This document shows positions 18,620 to 29,300 of a stretch of DNA of 64,000 bases, piece by piece. This stretch comes from Halogeometricum sp. S1BR25-6 (GTDB lineage Archaea; Halobacteriota; Halobacteria; Halobacteriales; Haloferacaceae): contig NZ_JAMQOP010000006.1 of assembly GCF_031624495.1 (NCBI RefSeq), forward strand, positions 62,001-126,000. Reading direction: 5' to 3'. The translations under genes were made by a program, and so were the position numbers. How positions within the stretch are numbered: position 1 is the stretch's first letter; every line of letters begins with the position of its first letter. Below the pieces are notes generated by a model. That model saw nothing but the letters and a program-made list of their open reading frames with translations. It was not told where the DNA came from and ran no database searches.

Positions 18620-18643
18620 CGGTGCATACCTGAACCCGCACAC

Positions 18644-18892
18644 ATGATTACACGGTCAGTCACCATCGAAGACATCGATGAGCTGTACCTGATGTGGAAC
18701 GACCACATCAACGCCTCGGCCCTCTATCGCCGCGCCCTCCGCGAAGAGATGGCGGTTCGGGATGTCGATCCCGACGAGCTTCGAGACCTTTTCGAACGGG
18801 CCCGCGAACAGGGCTACAGCAAAGACGAAATCGTCGCCGAGACCAATCGATACGCCGATCTCAAGACACTCGTCGACGACGCAGAGGAGTAA
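18644..18892 (+). CDS. Small acidic protein, first gene of the transfer operon
   Basis: 82 residues, helical and highly charged (IDELYLMWNDHINASALYRRALREE, then acidic helices to the end). No family recognised. The frame is open upstream to 18428, but the ATG at 18644 has a TATA box at leaderless distance and the protein character starts there. Six bases separate it from the next gene. Confidence 0.65.
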   Translation: MITRSVTIEDIDELYLMWNDHINASALYRRALREEMAVRDVDPDELRDLFERAREQGYSKDEIVAETNRYADLKTLVDDAEE

Positions 18893-18898
18893 CCCACT

Positions 18899-19321
18899 AT
18901 GTCACAGGACACCACTCCCTCCGAAACGACTCCGAATCGCGCCGAAAGCCAGTCGACGGCGGCAAGTAGGCTCCCCAAGCAGGCGGCACTCGTCATCGTC
19001 TTCCTGAGCCTGTTCGCTGTGGAACCCGCCGCTGCACAGACGAACGCCGTCTGCAGTGCGGACAACCTCCCGGGTATGATCGAAGGCTTCTTCCAGCTCA
19101 CCACGGCGCTGGGGATTGTCGGCCTCGCGGTCGTGTGGCAGGCCGATTCCCTTATCGAGATGTTCACGATCACGCCCGACCAGAAGAAGGGCCTCAAGCG
19201 CCACAAGCGCTCCGCGATGAAGTCTGCGGTCGTCCTTGTCGCCCTCGGGCCACTCTACACCGTCGCCGGATCGATGATGAACCTCCCGCTGGCGCGGTGC
19301 GTCGACCTCGCCCCCTGGTAG
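18899..19321 (+). CDS. Secreted/membrane protein of the transfer operon, pilin-like size
   Basis: 140 residues. A hydrophobic segment followed by AAA (near residues 30-48, ending VEPAAAQTN) looks like a signal peptide. Two further membrane helices follow (near 65-82 and 105-125), with a basic loop KKGLKRHKRSA between. Size and layout resemble VirB2-type small subunits, but no sequence motif proves this. Two cysteines remain outside. Confidence 0.6.
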   Translation: MSQDTTPSETTPNRAESQSTAASRLPKQAALVIVFLSLFAVEPAAAQTNAVCSADNLPGMIEGFFQLTTALGIVGLAVVWQADSLIEMFTITPDQKKGLKRHKRSAMKSAVVLVALGPLYTVAGSMMNLPLARCVDLAPW

Positions 19322-19349
19322 GCGACTACCGCCCCCGTCGCGAGCCCCC

Positions 19350-21086
19350 ATGAAACAACGAGAGCTCTCCGTGCTAATGGCCGCCCTGTTCGTGACGAGT
19401 TTAGTCACGGGTCTCGTCACTGCAAGCCCGCCACGGCCAGGCACGGAGGGAAATGGGCTCACTGAGAATGAATCAGCGACGCTGTGGTCTCGCGACGCGG
19501 ACAACTACATCAGCCAGGAGGAGTACCAGCAGCGATACGGCGAGAGCCGGACCGCGATGCACCAACTCGCAAACGGGACGGACATCACGTTCAAGCGCCC
19601 GCCGGAGACAGCTGCAACGTGGACGCGAAACGATTTCGCTGATCTCGAACCCGGTGGGTCGGATACGTCCGTGCATCCGCGCCACGCGTCGCTCGAAGAC
19701 GGGGTGTTCATCGAGGACGCCCACGCCACGGTGTTCGCAGTGCAGCCGTCGACGCGAGGTCACTTGGAGTCGGGTGAAACCCCGCTCTATATCGCGCCGA
19801 ACGGCACGTTGCGGGGATTCGTTGACTATCGCGTTCGCGTCCCGAACGGAAGCTCTTCGGGGAACACGACGATCGAGTGGTCGCTCACGAGCAACGAGGT
19901 CGAGGAGGTTCGATTGCAGAAGGACGGCGAAACCATCGTCGAGAGCGACGGCTCGCACACGCCGGCCCTCGACTACCAGATCGAGGACGACTGGAGTGCA
20001 AACCTCACGCTCGAAGCCGAGATCAGCGTCCGGTTGAAGAAGACCACGCGAATCGACCGGGGTGACGAGACCGATGTCGAGGTCACGTATCGTACCGAGT
20101 CGCTCAACGTCTCGGACTCGATTGCCGTCGAGATCTACGACCTCTCGGCGTACCCCTACTACGCCGAGTATCCCAATGGTGACGCTGGTGTGGCTATCTT
20201 CCAGTCCAGACCGTGGCAGGGGTACACGCTCACGGAGAATGGAAGCGCACGAGTGCGTGGCGTCTGGCGGTTCTACACCGCTCGGAACACCAACTGGGAT
20301 ACACTCGTCAGGTCGAACCGGACCGACAGCGCCACCGTCGAGTCTGACGCGATTCCTGTGTACGTCCACGCGTACCCTTCGCGGATCGGCCCGAGGGCTG
20401 AACCAGTTCGCGATGGCCCAGAGATCATCGACATCTGGGGCACTGACCGACCGTCTCCGGTCGGCACGGTCGGCGAGAACATCAACATCGACATCGTCAA
20501 CCAGTCGTACACGACGACGTACGGCGTCGCTGTTCGCGCCGAGAGCGTCGACCGCGACGCGCTCCAGGTAGCGGGGATCGTACGGGGCGTGAACGCCTCG
20601 ATTGTGGCACCTGACGCTGGCTCTGAGCGGCAGCTCCGGCGCAGTAATCTGACTGTTGAGGTGCTCCAGCAGAACGAAAGTCAGGCCACACTCCGCATCG
20701 AACTCCGGGACAACGAGACCGGCGCACCAATCGTACTCAGCGATCCCGACCGACGATATCCAATCGGTGGGAACACTCGCAACGGGTACATCACCGTCGC
20801 GGAGCAACGCGTCGAGACCAACGCCTCCGGGGTGGCGATCGTGACGATCGACGAGCCGGGTATCTACACGGCTCGGTACCATCCGGGTTCGTGGCTCGGG
20901 CACGACCCCGCGTATGTGAGTGCGACGGCAACAGCTCGGTGGCATCCGCTCGGCACCATCGACGGTTGGTTCGCGTTCATTTTCGAGGTTGGCTGGCAGC
21001 TCATCCCGTTTCTTGTGATGTTCTACGCTGGCAAGCGGCTCCTCCGAATGCTCGGTCCAGAAGACATCTTCCAACGGAACCCATAG
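19350..21086 (+). CDS. Large extracellular protein with C-terminal membrane anchor
   Basis: 578 residues. An N-terminal signal-like helix (VLMAALFVTSLVTGLVTA) is followed by a 500-residue acidic, beta-rich region with many N-x-S/T sites, and a membrane helix near residue 545 (FAFIFEVGWQLIPFLVMFYAG). The build suggests a surface protein anchored at its C-terminus, perhaps used for cell contact during transfer. No family recognised. Fourth gene follows after three bases. Confidence 0.65.
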   Translation: MKQRELSVLMAALFVTSLVTGLVTASPPRPGTEGNGLTENESATLWSRDADNYISQEEYQQRYGESRTAMHQLANGTDITFKRPPETAATWTRNDFADLEPGGSDTSVHPRHASLEDGVFIEDAHATVFAVQPSTRGHLESGETPLYIAPNGTLRGFVDYRVRVPNGSSSGNTTIEWSLTSNEVEEVRLQKDGETIVESDGSHTPALDYQIEDDWSANLTLEAEISVRLKKTTRIDRGDETDVEVTYRTESLNVSDSIAVEIYDLSAYPYYAEYPNGDAGVAIFQSRPWQGYTLTENGSARVRGVWRFYTARNTNWDTLVRSNRTDSATVESDAIPVYVHAYPSRIGPRAEPVRDGPEIIDIWGTDRPSPVGTVGENINIDIVNQSYTTTYGVAVRAESVDRDALQVAGIVRGVNASIVAPDAGSERQLRRSNLTVEVLQQNESQATLRIELRDNETGAPIVLSDPDRRYPIGGNTRNGYITVAEQRVETNASGVAIVTIDEPGIYTARYHPGSWLGHDPAYVSATATARWHPLGTIDGWFAFIFEVGWQLIPFLVMFYAGKRLLRMLGPEDIFQRNP

Positions 21087-21089
21087 TCC

Positions 21090-21926
21090 ATGACTAGAAA
21101 CCACCCACACATCAGTCGGCGAACCGCCCTCCGAACAGTCGCAGGTGCTGCCCTCATAAGCGTCGCTGGCTGTCTGAACGACAATGGCGGTTCTGGGACG
21201 CCTGGTGACGGAACGACCTCTCCAGATGGCAAAGGCCCACTCACGCGTATTACTGTTGAGGGGACAACACTCGTCGTCGAACTCTCCGAAGAGGCCGACG
21301 TCGACCAAGTCAACCTCATCCAGCCGAACGGCGAGTTATTCGGAAAGCGTGACGTAGCCGCAGGTGCTCAGCAGGTCTCATTCGAGATTGGCACCGCGTA
21401 TGCGCCTGGTGAGTACCGCGTACTCGCGTTGAAAGGCGAGGAGACAGTAGTTGAGACCACGACTGAACTCCGTCCAGAGATTCAGATACAGGATGTCGGA
21501 CTCTATCGGAATAATCCAGATAAGCCGTGGGACGAAGTCTATGGTGAGTCCGAGACAGACCGGATCAAGAATGGCGAGGCATTCGTCACGGTTGAGAACA
21601 CAGGGAGTGGTCCGGAAGCGATAACTGAATTAATCTTCTCCGGGGACGTTCCCAATCCAATTGAGAACCCCAGAGGCAGTGGAATGCACGAAACCGACCG
21701 GGTAGTAGTCTCCCCTGGCGAGACGGCCGACCTGTTCAGTAATTCGTTCCCGTTCGGTTCTGAGAGTGAGGACGGAATGGGGTGTTCCCCAGATGGTAAT
21801 AGCGGGCAGTTCACGGTTATCGTCGAGACTCAAGTCAGTGGCAATCGGGTCACGAGTACCTACGATGTCCAATATTCCGGGTCTGACGAGATGACTGACT
21901 GTGAGGTCACGATCACGGAGACATAG
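21090..21926 (+). CDS. Tat-exported lipoprotein of the transfer operon
   Basis: 278 residues. The N-terminus has a twin arginine (SRRTALRTVAGAALISVAGC), with the lipobox cysteine near residue 29, the standard haloarchaeal Tat-lipoprotein signal. A Gly/Thr/Ser linker and a beta-rich domain follow. Homology unknown. It sits between the surface protein and the VirB6-like channel, so it may be part of the transfer machine envelope. Confidence 0.7.
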   Translation: MTRNHPHISRRTALRTVAGAALISVAGCLNDNGGSGTPGDGTTSPDGKGPLTRITVEGTTLVVELSEEADVDQVNLIQPNGELFGKRDVAAGAQQVSFEIGTAYAPGEYRVLALKGEETVVETTTELRPEIQIQDVGLYRNNPDKPWDEVYGESETDRIKNGEAFVTVENTGSGPEAITELIFSGDVPNPIENPRGSGMHETDRVVVSPGETADLFSNSFPFGSESEDGMGCSPDGNSGQFTVIVETQVSGNRVTSTYDVQYSGSDEMTDCEVTITET

Positions 21927-21928
21927 CG

Positions 21929-23044
21929 ATGGTCGATCTCATTGACGTCGTTCTTGAGGGTATCAAAGGCGTCGTTGATTGGTTCATCGGGCTGTTCATG
22001 GACGGTCTCAGGTCGGGGTATGAAACTCTGACTGAGGGAATGTTCGGAACCCCGACCCCAGAGACGAACGGAGCATTTGTCTTCGGTGAACCAACCAACG
22101 CACCCTGGCCAGCGATTCACGATGCTCTCATCGGCGGCGAAATCATGCTAGTTGCCCTCTTGCTCCTCGTGATGAGCGTTCAGGGCCGTCACACGGTTCG
22201 GATCTTCAATATTGGAAGTACCTACGAAGCCCGAAAAACGAAGAAGACGGCCTGGGTCGGTGCTTTTCTAATCATTACGTGGTATTGGGTTGGAACTCTC
22301 GCACTCTACCTCGTCGACGGGTTCACCATTGCACTAATGCCGGAGCTTTCCTCCGTAGCCTCGGCAATGCTTCAGTTCTTGGGCGCAGCCATCACAAACC
22401 CCGGACTGGGGCTATTGTTCGCCGTGATTGGTGGAATCTCGATGTGGGCGCTGGAGGCGCTGTTCTACATCCGGATGATTCTGCTCTATGTCTACCTGTA
22501 CGGAATGCCGATTGCATTTGCACTGGCCTACGGAAATATTCCGGTCGTATCCGATATCGCGATGGGGTTCTGCAAACGGTTTGTCCCGTTGGCTGTCCTC
22601 CCGCTTCCCGCAGCGATGGTCCTCAAGGGGTACGACTTGATCTACTCCGGTGGGACGCTCACACCGGGAACAGCGTTCCTCAAATATCTCGTCGCGGCGT
22701 CCCTCCCACTGGTCGCCCTCTACATCACGTGGAAGACGTTCAAATACGCGACTCCGCTGACGGCCAAAGTCGTCGGCGGTGCGACGAAAGGCGCAGCACT
22801 CGTCGGCGGTGTCGCCGCCGGTGGGTACCTTGCTGGCTCCGGCGTCGCGACGACCGCCGCTCGGTGGGGGCCGAAAGCCGCCGCTGGCCACGCCGTCGCG
22901 CAAAAAGCGGCTGCCCGCGGTGGACATGGAGGAGACGATGGCGGGACGCCGTCGTACCGTCGAACAGAGAATGACCCAGGTGGAGCGACAGCGGAATCGG
23001 CGAGTGACGACAGCGGGATGGAGTTTGACCGAGGGATTCACTAA
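21929..23044 (+). CDS. Polytopic membrane protein, VirB6/TrbL-like
   Basis: 371 residues with six to eight predicted membrane helices (residues about 70-290) and a hydrophilic, Gly/Ala-rich tail. The position before a VirB4-type ATPase and the topology fit the channel component VirB6/TrbL of type IV secretion, although sequence similarity across domains of life is weak for this family. Starts three bases after the lipoprotein stop. Confidence 0.65.
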   Translation: MVDLIDVVLEGIKGVVDWFIGLFMDGLRSGYETLTEGMFGTPTPETNGAFVFGEPTNAPWPAIHDALIGGEIMLVALLLLVMSVQGRHTVRIFNIGSTYEARKTKKTAWVGAFLIITWYWVGTLALYLVDGFTIALMPELSSVASAMLQFLGAAITNPGLGLLFAVIGGISMWALEALFYIRMILLYVYLYGMPIAFALAYGNIPVVSDIAMGFCKRFVPLAVLPLPAAMVLKGYDLIYSGGTLTPGTAFLKYLVAASLPLVALYITWKTFKYATPLTAKVVGGATKGAALVGGVAAGGYLAGSGVATTAARWGPKAAAGHAVAQKAAARGGHGGDDGGTPSYRRTENDPGGATAESASDDSGMEFDRGIH

Positions 23045-23046
23045 CT

Positions 23047-24168
23047 ATGTCAGCAGATCAAGACGCGGCCGCACGGCGCATCATGGATCAGTTCGGCGAG
23101 GAGAGTCGCATCCCGTATCTCAATATCGAGGAAGGGGACGTCGGTATGCTCATCGCCTTCCCCATTATTGGGCTGTTTATCGCGGGGCTCACCGGGATCG
23201 AATCACTGGCCCTCCCGTTCGTTGCTGGCGGGCTTGGCTTTGGCGTTGCCGTCATCTACGTCTCACCAACCCACCTGAACGCCTGGACGTGGACCAAAGA
23301 CGTCTATCGGTACCTCAAACGGCCTCAGGTCACGTTCAGTGCGCCCGCCGACGCCGACACGAGTACCAACGAGTCAGAGCGCAACGAGGGCGGACTCGCG
23401 AACTACACGCCATTCAAGCCCGACGAGCGAACGCAAGACCTCACGAACATCAAGCGAGCGTGGCCGGGCGCTGGTGCCATCCAGCGTGAAGACGGCTCGA
23501 TGGAGGCGTTCATCGAGATCGATCCGGCCAACATGGACTTCGCGATGTCCGACGACTGGGCGCAGCTCCAGGACGCTGGCGAGGAGTTCGCCAACAAAGA
23601 GCTGGACTCGAAGCTCAAACTCCACGCCACAACCCGTTCATTTCCGGTGGAGCAGATCACCGAGACCATCGAGGAGCGCCTCACTGACGAAGACGTCACG
23701 GAGAACCCGATCTTCCGGGAACTCCTCGAAGAATATCGGGAAACACGGCCGAAGGAGATGCGTGACCGGGGCATTCAGCAGGTCCGGTACTACATCGGCG
23801 TTGAGGTCAGCCCGATAGAAGTATACGACCGCTTCCGCGACGAGGGCACCCCCGCCGAGAAGCTGACCCAGTTCCCCGTCATCGGGTTCCTGTTCAACCC
23901 GTTCGTCACCCGCCGCGAGGACCTCACCGACGTCGAAAGACGTGCGCAGATGTTCGAGAAGCTCGACAGTCGCGTGAACGACGTGCGATCCGAGTTCATC
24001 CAGCAAGCGTCGGGGTGGTCCGCACGCCGCCTCAGCACGGTCGAGCTGTTCGTCCTGAATATGGACTTCTGGAACGGCCGCGAACACGACTACGACGAGG
24101 CGGAGCGTGTGGTTCGCAACCAATCGATCATCAGCCACTCGCGCCGGGAGGATCCACACGATGCGTAA
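23047..24168 (+). CDS. Membrane protein with PrgI/VirB3-like N-terminus, partner of the VirB4 ATPase
   Basis: 373 residues. Two membrane helices near residues 35-80 resemble the PrgI/VirB3 arrangement. The soluble remainder (residues 110-373) resembles the N-terminal domain of VirB4 ATPases (FxAFIEIDPANMDF, then EVSPIEVYDRFRDEG). The split of a VirB4-like N-domain into its own gene, overlapping the ATPase gene by eight bases, suggests tight pairing of the products. Confidence 0.65.
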   Translation: MSADQDAAARRIMDQFGEESRIPYLNIEEGDVGMLIAFPIIGLFIAGLTGIESLALPFVAGGLGFGVAVIYVSPTHLNAWTWTKDVYRYLKRPQVTFSAPADADTSTNESERNEGGLANYTPFKPDERTQDLTNIKRAWPGAGAIQREDGSMEAFIEIDPANMDFAMSDDWAQLQDAGEEFANKELDSKLKLHATTRSFPVEQITETIEERLTDEDVTENPIFRELLEEYRETRPKEMRDRGIQQVRYYIGVEVSPIEVYDRFRDEGTPAEKLTQFPVIGFLFNPFVTRREDLTDVERRAQMFEKLDSRVNDVRSEFIQQASGWSARRLSTVELFVLNMDFWNGREHDYDEAERVVRNQSIISHSRREDPHDA

Positions 24169-26368
24169 CATGATCCTCCAGACCGGTGGTGGCGCGCTTG
24201 GCTCCGTCGCCGGGTGGCTCCAGAACCTGACACCAGCAGAGAGTGCAGTACTAGCCCTTGCAGTGGGTCTCGGCCTTGGCGTCGGCAGTAAGTACCTCTG
24301 GGACCGCTTCACTGCGGATGATGAACCAGACATGGACTTCACCGATGTCCTCGACGAGGAGACACTCGAAGAAGGCGAGGCCGAACGCAAGCTCCTCGAC
24401 GACATCTCCGAGTCGCACAAGACCGTCACCGCGCCCGGAGCTGTCGAGTGGGAAACGCGAGCCGCACGGGTCGGCGAGCAGTGGACGACGACACTTTACA
24501 TCGCTAACTATGCCGACTATCCCAACGACGGGTATCTGAGCGACCTCTTCGAGATGACCGACGTGCAGTTCGACCTGACGGCCCACATCACGCCGAAGAA
24601 CCAGGAGCGGGCCCGGAACGAACTGCAAGACATCGCTGACGACCTCCAGGTCGATGCTGACCTCGAACAGAGTATCCGGAGCGCGTATCTCCAAGAGCGC
24701 GCCAACGAGGCCGCAGCGACGTACAAGGCCGTCGAGAACGGCGCGAACGTCTTCGACCAAGGGATGTTCATCACCGTGCGGGCCGACGAGAAAGACGAGC
24801 TCAGAGATGCCGTCCAGACGGTCAAGAGCGCGCTCCGCGACGACCCGGCGAACCTCACACCGAAGACCGCAATCTGTCGGCAGGATCTCGCCCTCCAGTC
24901 CGCCGCACCCATCGGTGACAACGAGTTCGGCCGGACGTCGATAGCCCTCGGCGGCGCCGTCGGCGCCTTGCTGTCCTCGCCGCACAACGCGACGATTCTC
25001 GAGGAAGGCGGGGTAGAGTTCGGGATTCACAAGGACAACCAGAGCCCCGTGGTCATCGACCCGTTCGCCCGGGACAACGGGTACGCGATGTTCACCGTGG
25101 GCGATACCGGCTCGGGGAAGTCGTTCAGTTCGAAGCAGAACTTTATCCGCTCCATCGAGCAGAGCAAGGACCGTATCGGCATCATCCTCGAGCCGTTGAA
25201 CAACTGGGCGGGGGTCTCAGAGGCGCTCGACGCCAAGCGAATCACCGTCGGCGGGACGCTCGGGCTGAACCCCTTGGAGATCCGCGAGACGCCCGAACAC
25301 GTCCAGCGGGCGATGGGCGAGGACGCGAGCCCGTTCAACGAGAAGCTCGACGACGCGATGAGTTTCCTCACGAACTTCTTCGCGCTCCGCGGCATCTCGT
25401 TGGGCGACCGACGGACGACGCTCGAACTCGGGCTCAAGCGTGCCTACAAGCGTCAGGGCATCACCGACGACATCTCGACGCACGACAATCCGAGTCCGAC
25501 CATCCGTGATATGATGGACGTGTTCGAGGATATGGTCGACGACCCCGAGGAGTTCGTCGTCCGGTCCGACGAAGAGGCAGGGAAGATCAAGGAGGATGCG
25601 ACGTGGCTCCTCGACCAGCTCCGCCCCTTCGAGGACGACGGTCGCCACGCCAACCTCGGCCAGGAATCCGACTTCGACATCCGGGACGAGAAGGTCATCT
25701 ATCTCGACCTCGCCCAGCAGGAGGGGAGCGTCGACAGCAGTACGGCGCTAACCATGCAGCTGCTCATCTCGCTTGTCTACGAGCGAGCGAAGGTCTCGGA
25801 GAAGGAAGTCGTGTTCTACATCGACGAGGCGCGCTACATCATGCAGGACGCCGCGAGCCTAGCGTTCCTCGAGACGGTGTTCCGCCACCACCGTCACCAC
25901 GACCTCTCGATCAGGCTGGTCACGCAGACCGTCGACGAGTTCTTTGAGCACGCCGAATCCGAGGCGATCCTGGATCAGTGTGCGGTCAAGCAGTTCCACC
26001 GCCTCGACGGGATGGACGAGGAGTGGGCCGACGAGTTCGGATTGAACTACGCGCAGATGCGGTTCGTCCAGGACGCCGTGCCGGGCAACGAGGACGCCGG
26101 CTTCTCCGAGGCGCTAGTGGGCGTCGACGGCGAGTGGCGTGGGATCCAGGTCAAAGCGATGCCCAAGGAGAAGCAGGTCATCGACTTCGAGCCAACCGAG
26201 CAACGGCGAGACTCACTCCCTGGGACTGGTGAGAATGCTGTGGACGCGGAGGTGCAGGCGTTCCAAGACGATATTGAAAGCCGAGCGACCGACAACGGAC
26301 AACACACACCTGAGCGGACGCCAACAGAGACTGATGGCGGTGAAACGGGAGGTGACGACGATGCGTGA
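24161..26368 (+). CDS. VirB4-family conjugation ATPase
   Basis: 735 residues. An N-terminal membrane helix (residues 20-45) is followed by a VirB4-type domain, Walker A GDTGSGKS near residue 314 and Walker B VVFYIDEARY near 548, then the glutamine finger region VTQTVDEF. It should power assembly of the transfer channel. The start at 24161 overlaps the preceding gene by eight bases. A longer frame to 24107 lies inside that gene. The next ATPase gene overlaps its end by eight bases in the same way. Confidence 0.88.
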   Translation: MRNMILQTGGGALGSVAGWLQNLTPAESAVLALAVGLGLGVGSKYLWDRFTADDEPDMDFTDVLDEETLEEGEAERKLLDDISESHKTVTAPGAVEWETRAARVGEQWTTTLYIANYADYPNDGYLSDLFEMTDVQFDLTAHITPKNQERARNELQDIADDLQVDADLEQSIRSAYLQERANEAAATYKAVENGANVFDQGMFITVRADEKDELRDAVQTVKSALRDDPANLTPKTAICRQDLALQSAAPIGDNEFGRTSIALGGAVGALLSSPHNATILEEGGVEFGIHKDNQSPVVIDPFARDNGYAMFTVGDTGSGKSFSSKQNFIRSIEQSKDRIGIILEPLNNWAGVSEALDAKRITVGGTLGLNPLEIRETPEHVQRAMGEDASPFNEKLDDAMSFLTNFFALRGISLGDRRTTLELGLKRAYKRQGITDDISTHDNPSPTIRDMMDVFEDMVDDPEEFVVRSDEEAGKIKEDATWLLDQLRPFEDDGRHANLGQESDFDIRDEKVIYLDLAQQEGSVDSSTALTMQLLISLVYERAKVSEKEVVFYIDEARYIMQDAASLAFLETVFRHHRHHDLSIRLVTQTVDEFFEHAESEAILDQCAVKQFHRLDGMDEEWADEFGLNYAQMRFVQDAVPGNEDAGFSEALVGVDGEWRGIQVKAMPKEKQVIDFEPTEQRRDSLPGTGENAVDAEVQAFQDDIESRATDNGQHTPERTPTETDGGETGGDDDA

Positions 26369-29300
26369 GTACCTTCGCGTGACGCCAACCTCCGAACGGC
26401 TGAATCCGGAGCGTCTACCGCAGGCACTGGAAAGTCTTCACAAACTGACCTCAACGGACTCGGCGGGGCTAGCTGACAAACTCAATCCGCTACATAGCGA
26501 CACACCGCTACGCTTCGAATTCCTCGCGCTGAGCGAGGGGGCGGATGACCCCGTCGAATTCTACTACGGTGCCGACGACCATCTGGATACCCTTGAGAAA
26601 CGGCTCCGGTCGGTCTATCCCGAGACGTTCGACATCGAGCGTACCGAGGTCGACATCGCATCCCGACTCGTACAGCCTGTCGAATTCGACCGCGAGACAT
26701 TCGTCGAGCACTATGAGGCGGGCGACCTCCAGTACGAATTCGACCCTGACGAGCAATACGAACGTGGCACTGACGACAACAAACAATCGGGGCCAGGGGA
26801 CGCCGAATCAGTCGCGGATGGAGGAACGGTCGGTGACCAGTCTGCCGACCACATCATCGAGATCGGCGATACTGCCCTCGAACTCGCCCCACCAGATGCG
26901 ATTCCCGAGGATGAGCCACTCACGACGCTTGCCAAACCAACGGTAACATCGGAGGGGACGATACTCGCGCGGCCAGCGACCGAATCCGTCTCCCCACTCG
27001 GCGTGCGGTGGCAAGGGTCGGCAACTCGGAAGCAAGACTGGATGACCTCACTCTCGCCATTTACTGCCGACGACGAAGCAGAACTCCCAGCCGTCGATCA
27101 ACCAGGGGGTGCGCTCGCGTCGCTCGTCGATCACCTAATGGAGGCGACAGCACCAGTAGCGTTCCAGGTCGTCTTCCAGCGACGCGAGAGCTGGCAGTCC
27201 GATGCCGACCTTCGCAAGGAGGACGTCATCGACGGACGGGACACACTCGCACAGGAGATTATTGGCTCCCTCTTCGAACTCGACGATCAGTCGGAGAGCC
27301 GGGACAGAAACCAGCTGAGCGACGCGGTTGCAAAACGTGTCGCAGCAATCGAGGCGAAAAATCCGAAGCGCTCGTTCACCGCGAACATCCGAGCAATCGG
27401 GATTCCATCCGGTGGTGACGGTCGCGATGATCTCGATGAGCGAATGCAATCACTGGTCCCAGTATTCGACCCGCTTGACGGGCCGTACTACCAAGTTGCG
27501 GCCGAACGAATACGTGACAGCGGCTTGCGGGCAGCCACAAAAGAACGGAACGCACGAGCGGCGCTGCAGCGGCTCTTGGATCGTGAGATCACGACCGGTC
27601 GTCGGACGACCCGACCGGAGTTCGTCCTGAGTGGTCGAGAACTCGCGCACTTCGTACTCGTCCCCTCCTCGGAGCAGCTTACTGTCGAGGGGGCACGTGG
27701 GACGCGTGCGGAACAGCAGAGTCGGAATCCGTTGCCCCGTCCGCACCAGGACCTTATGGGTGAGTTCCGAGACGGGATGGCAATCGGGTATGCCCTCGAC
27801 GACACCGGCGAGGCCGAAGACGTGCCGACACACATTCCATCCGGACTGTTGCCCACACATTACGGCCGGTTCGGAACAACCGGCTCTGGGAAATCGAAAG
27901 CCCTCATCAACGATATGCTGTCGCTGTACGACAACACCGAGGGTCCGACGATCCTCATCATCCCGAAGAACGACGATATGGCCCAGAATTATATGCGGGC
28001 TCACGCACGTCGGTTCGGAATGACCGACCTCGAAGAAAACGTCGTCCACTTCCCAATCCCGGACGTGCTCCCCGGGTTCTCGTTTTTCGATCTCGAACCG
28101 TCGATGGAGAGCGGACGGCGCCGCGAAGATGCCGTCCAACGGAAGGCCGACCACTACGAAGAGATTTTGAAGCTCGTGATGGGAACCGACCGCTACGAGC
28201 GGGCGACTGTGGCCCCGACTCTCATCAAGACGCTCATCAAGGCACTGTTCGACGAGGAATACGGGCGTGAAAACGGGCTGTACCGAGCGTCGACAGACTA
28301 CTTCGCCCACCGACAGCTCGAACACGTCGTCGACCAGCTCTGGGAGGCCGGGCCACCGAACGAGAACATCGGCGACGCCCCACGGTCGAGCGACGAGGAA
28401 GTCACGCGGACGATTCGACGGCAGCTCCAGTTAGATCCAAACACCTTCGCGAACGTGATGGGTGGTGTCGGAAACCGCCTTGCGTACATTTCACAGGATA
28501 CACACCTACGACAGATCTTCAACAATACCGAGAACCAGTTCGACTTTCGGGATGTCCTCGACGAGGATACAGTCATCCTCTTCGACCTCGGAGACCTCCG
28601 CGACGACGCTGCCCGGATCATGACCGGTGTGATCCTGACCAATCTCGATGCAGCTCTCAAGGACCGCAAACAGGCACTCTCCCAGCACTCGGACGACTAC
28701 GTCGTGAACTTGCTCGTCGACGAGGCAGCATCGGTTGTGGTCTCCGACATCATGAACGATCTCCTCGAGAAAGGCCGGGGATTCCGGCTCTCTGTTGGCC
28801 TGTCGATGCAGTTCCCCGAACAGATGGAGGCTGAAGGTGGGCGGAAGATCTACCTGAACGCCCTGAACAACATCGGCAGTTCACTCATCGGGAAAATCAA
28901 CGTCGACCGGGAACTGGCGCGAGCGATGGCCCACGAAGAGATGGACCCCGCGGATTTCGCCAATCGGATTCGTTCGTTGCCACGAGGGGAGTGGATCGCC
29001 AGTCTGCCAAGCCCGACGTTCGGTGAAACGGGGCCGTATCCGTTCAGTCTCGAACCACTCCCGATTCCACCGGGCCACCCCGAGAGTGAATCGCCTCTCA
29101 CAGCGCGTGAAGAGGAGCAGTTCACTGAGACGCTCTCCTCAATGCACGAGAACATCAGCGACGAACACGGTGTGCCAGCTGAGCCAGACACCTCAACAAC
29201 GAGCACACCTGCCGACGGACACGAAGTGCTCGATATCGCGAGCGACGACCTGGACGTCGCGATTGCGAACGTGGTTCGGAGTCTCCAGCTTCGAGAGGGC

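Larger units (their letters stand above)
18202..18643. other. Control region upstream of the transfer operon
   Basis: 442 bases without a convincing gene. An open frame to 18428 only extends the next gene backwards. The region holds an inverted repeat at 18453-18494 (entered separately) and a TATA-like TTTAAT at 18614-18619 about 28 bases before the operon's first ATG. No attachment site was recognised. Confidence 0.5.

Noticed and set aside
18202-18643. Attachment site or tRNA target at the left edge of the element
   Set aside because: No tRNA-like sequence and no direct repeat matching the right side was found.
19473-21308. 611-codon open frame on the minus strand
   Set aside because: It lies antisense to the surface-protein and lipoprotein genes, is rich in Arg and has no family features. 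Long antisense frames are common in GC-rich haloarchaeal genes.
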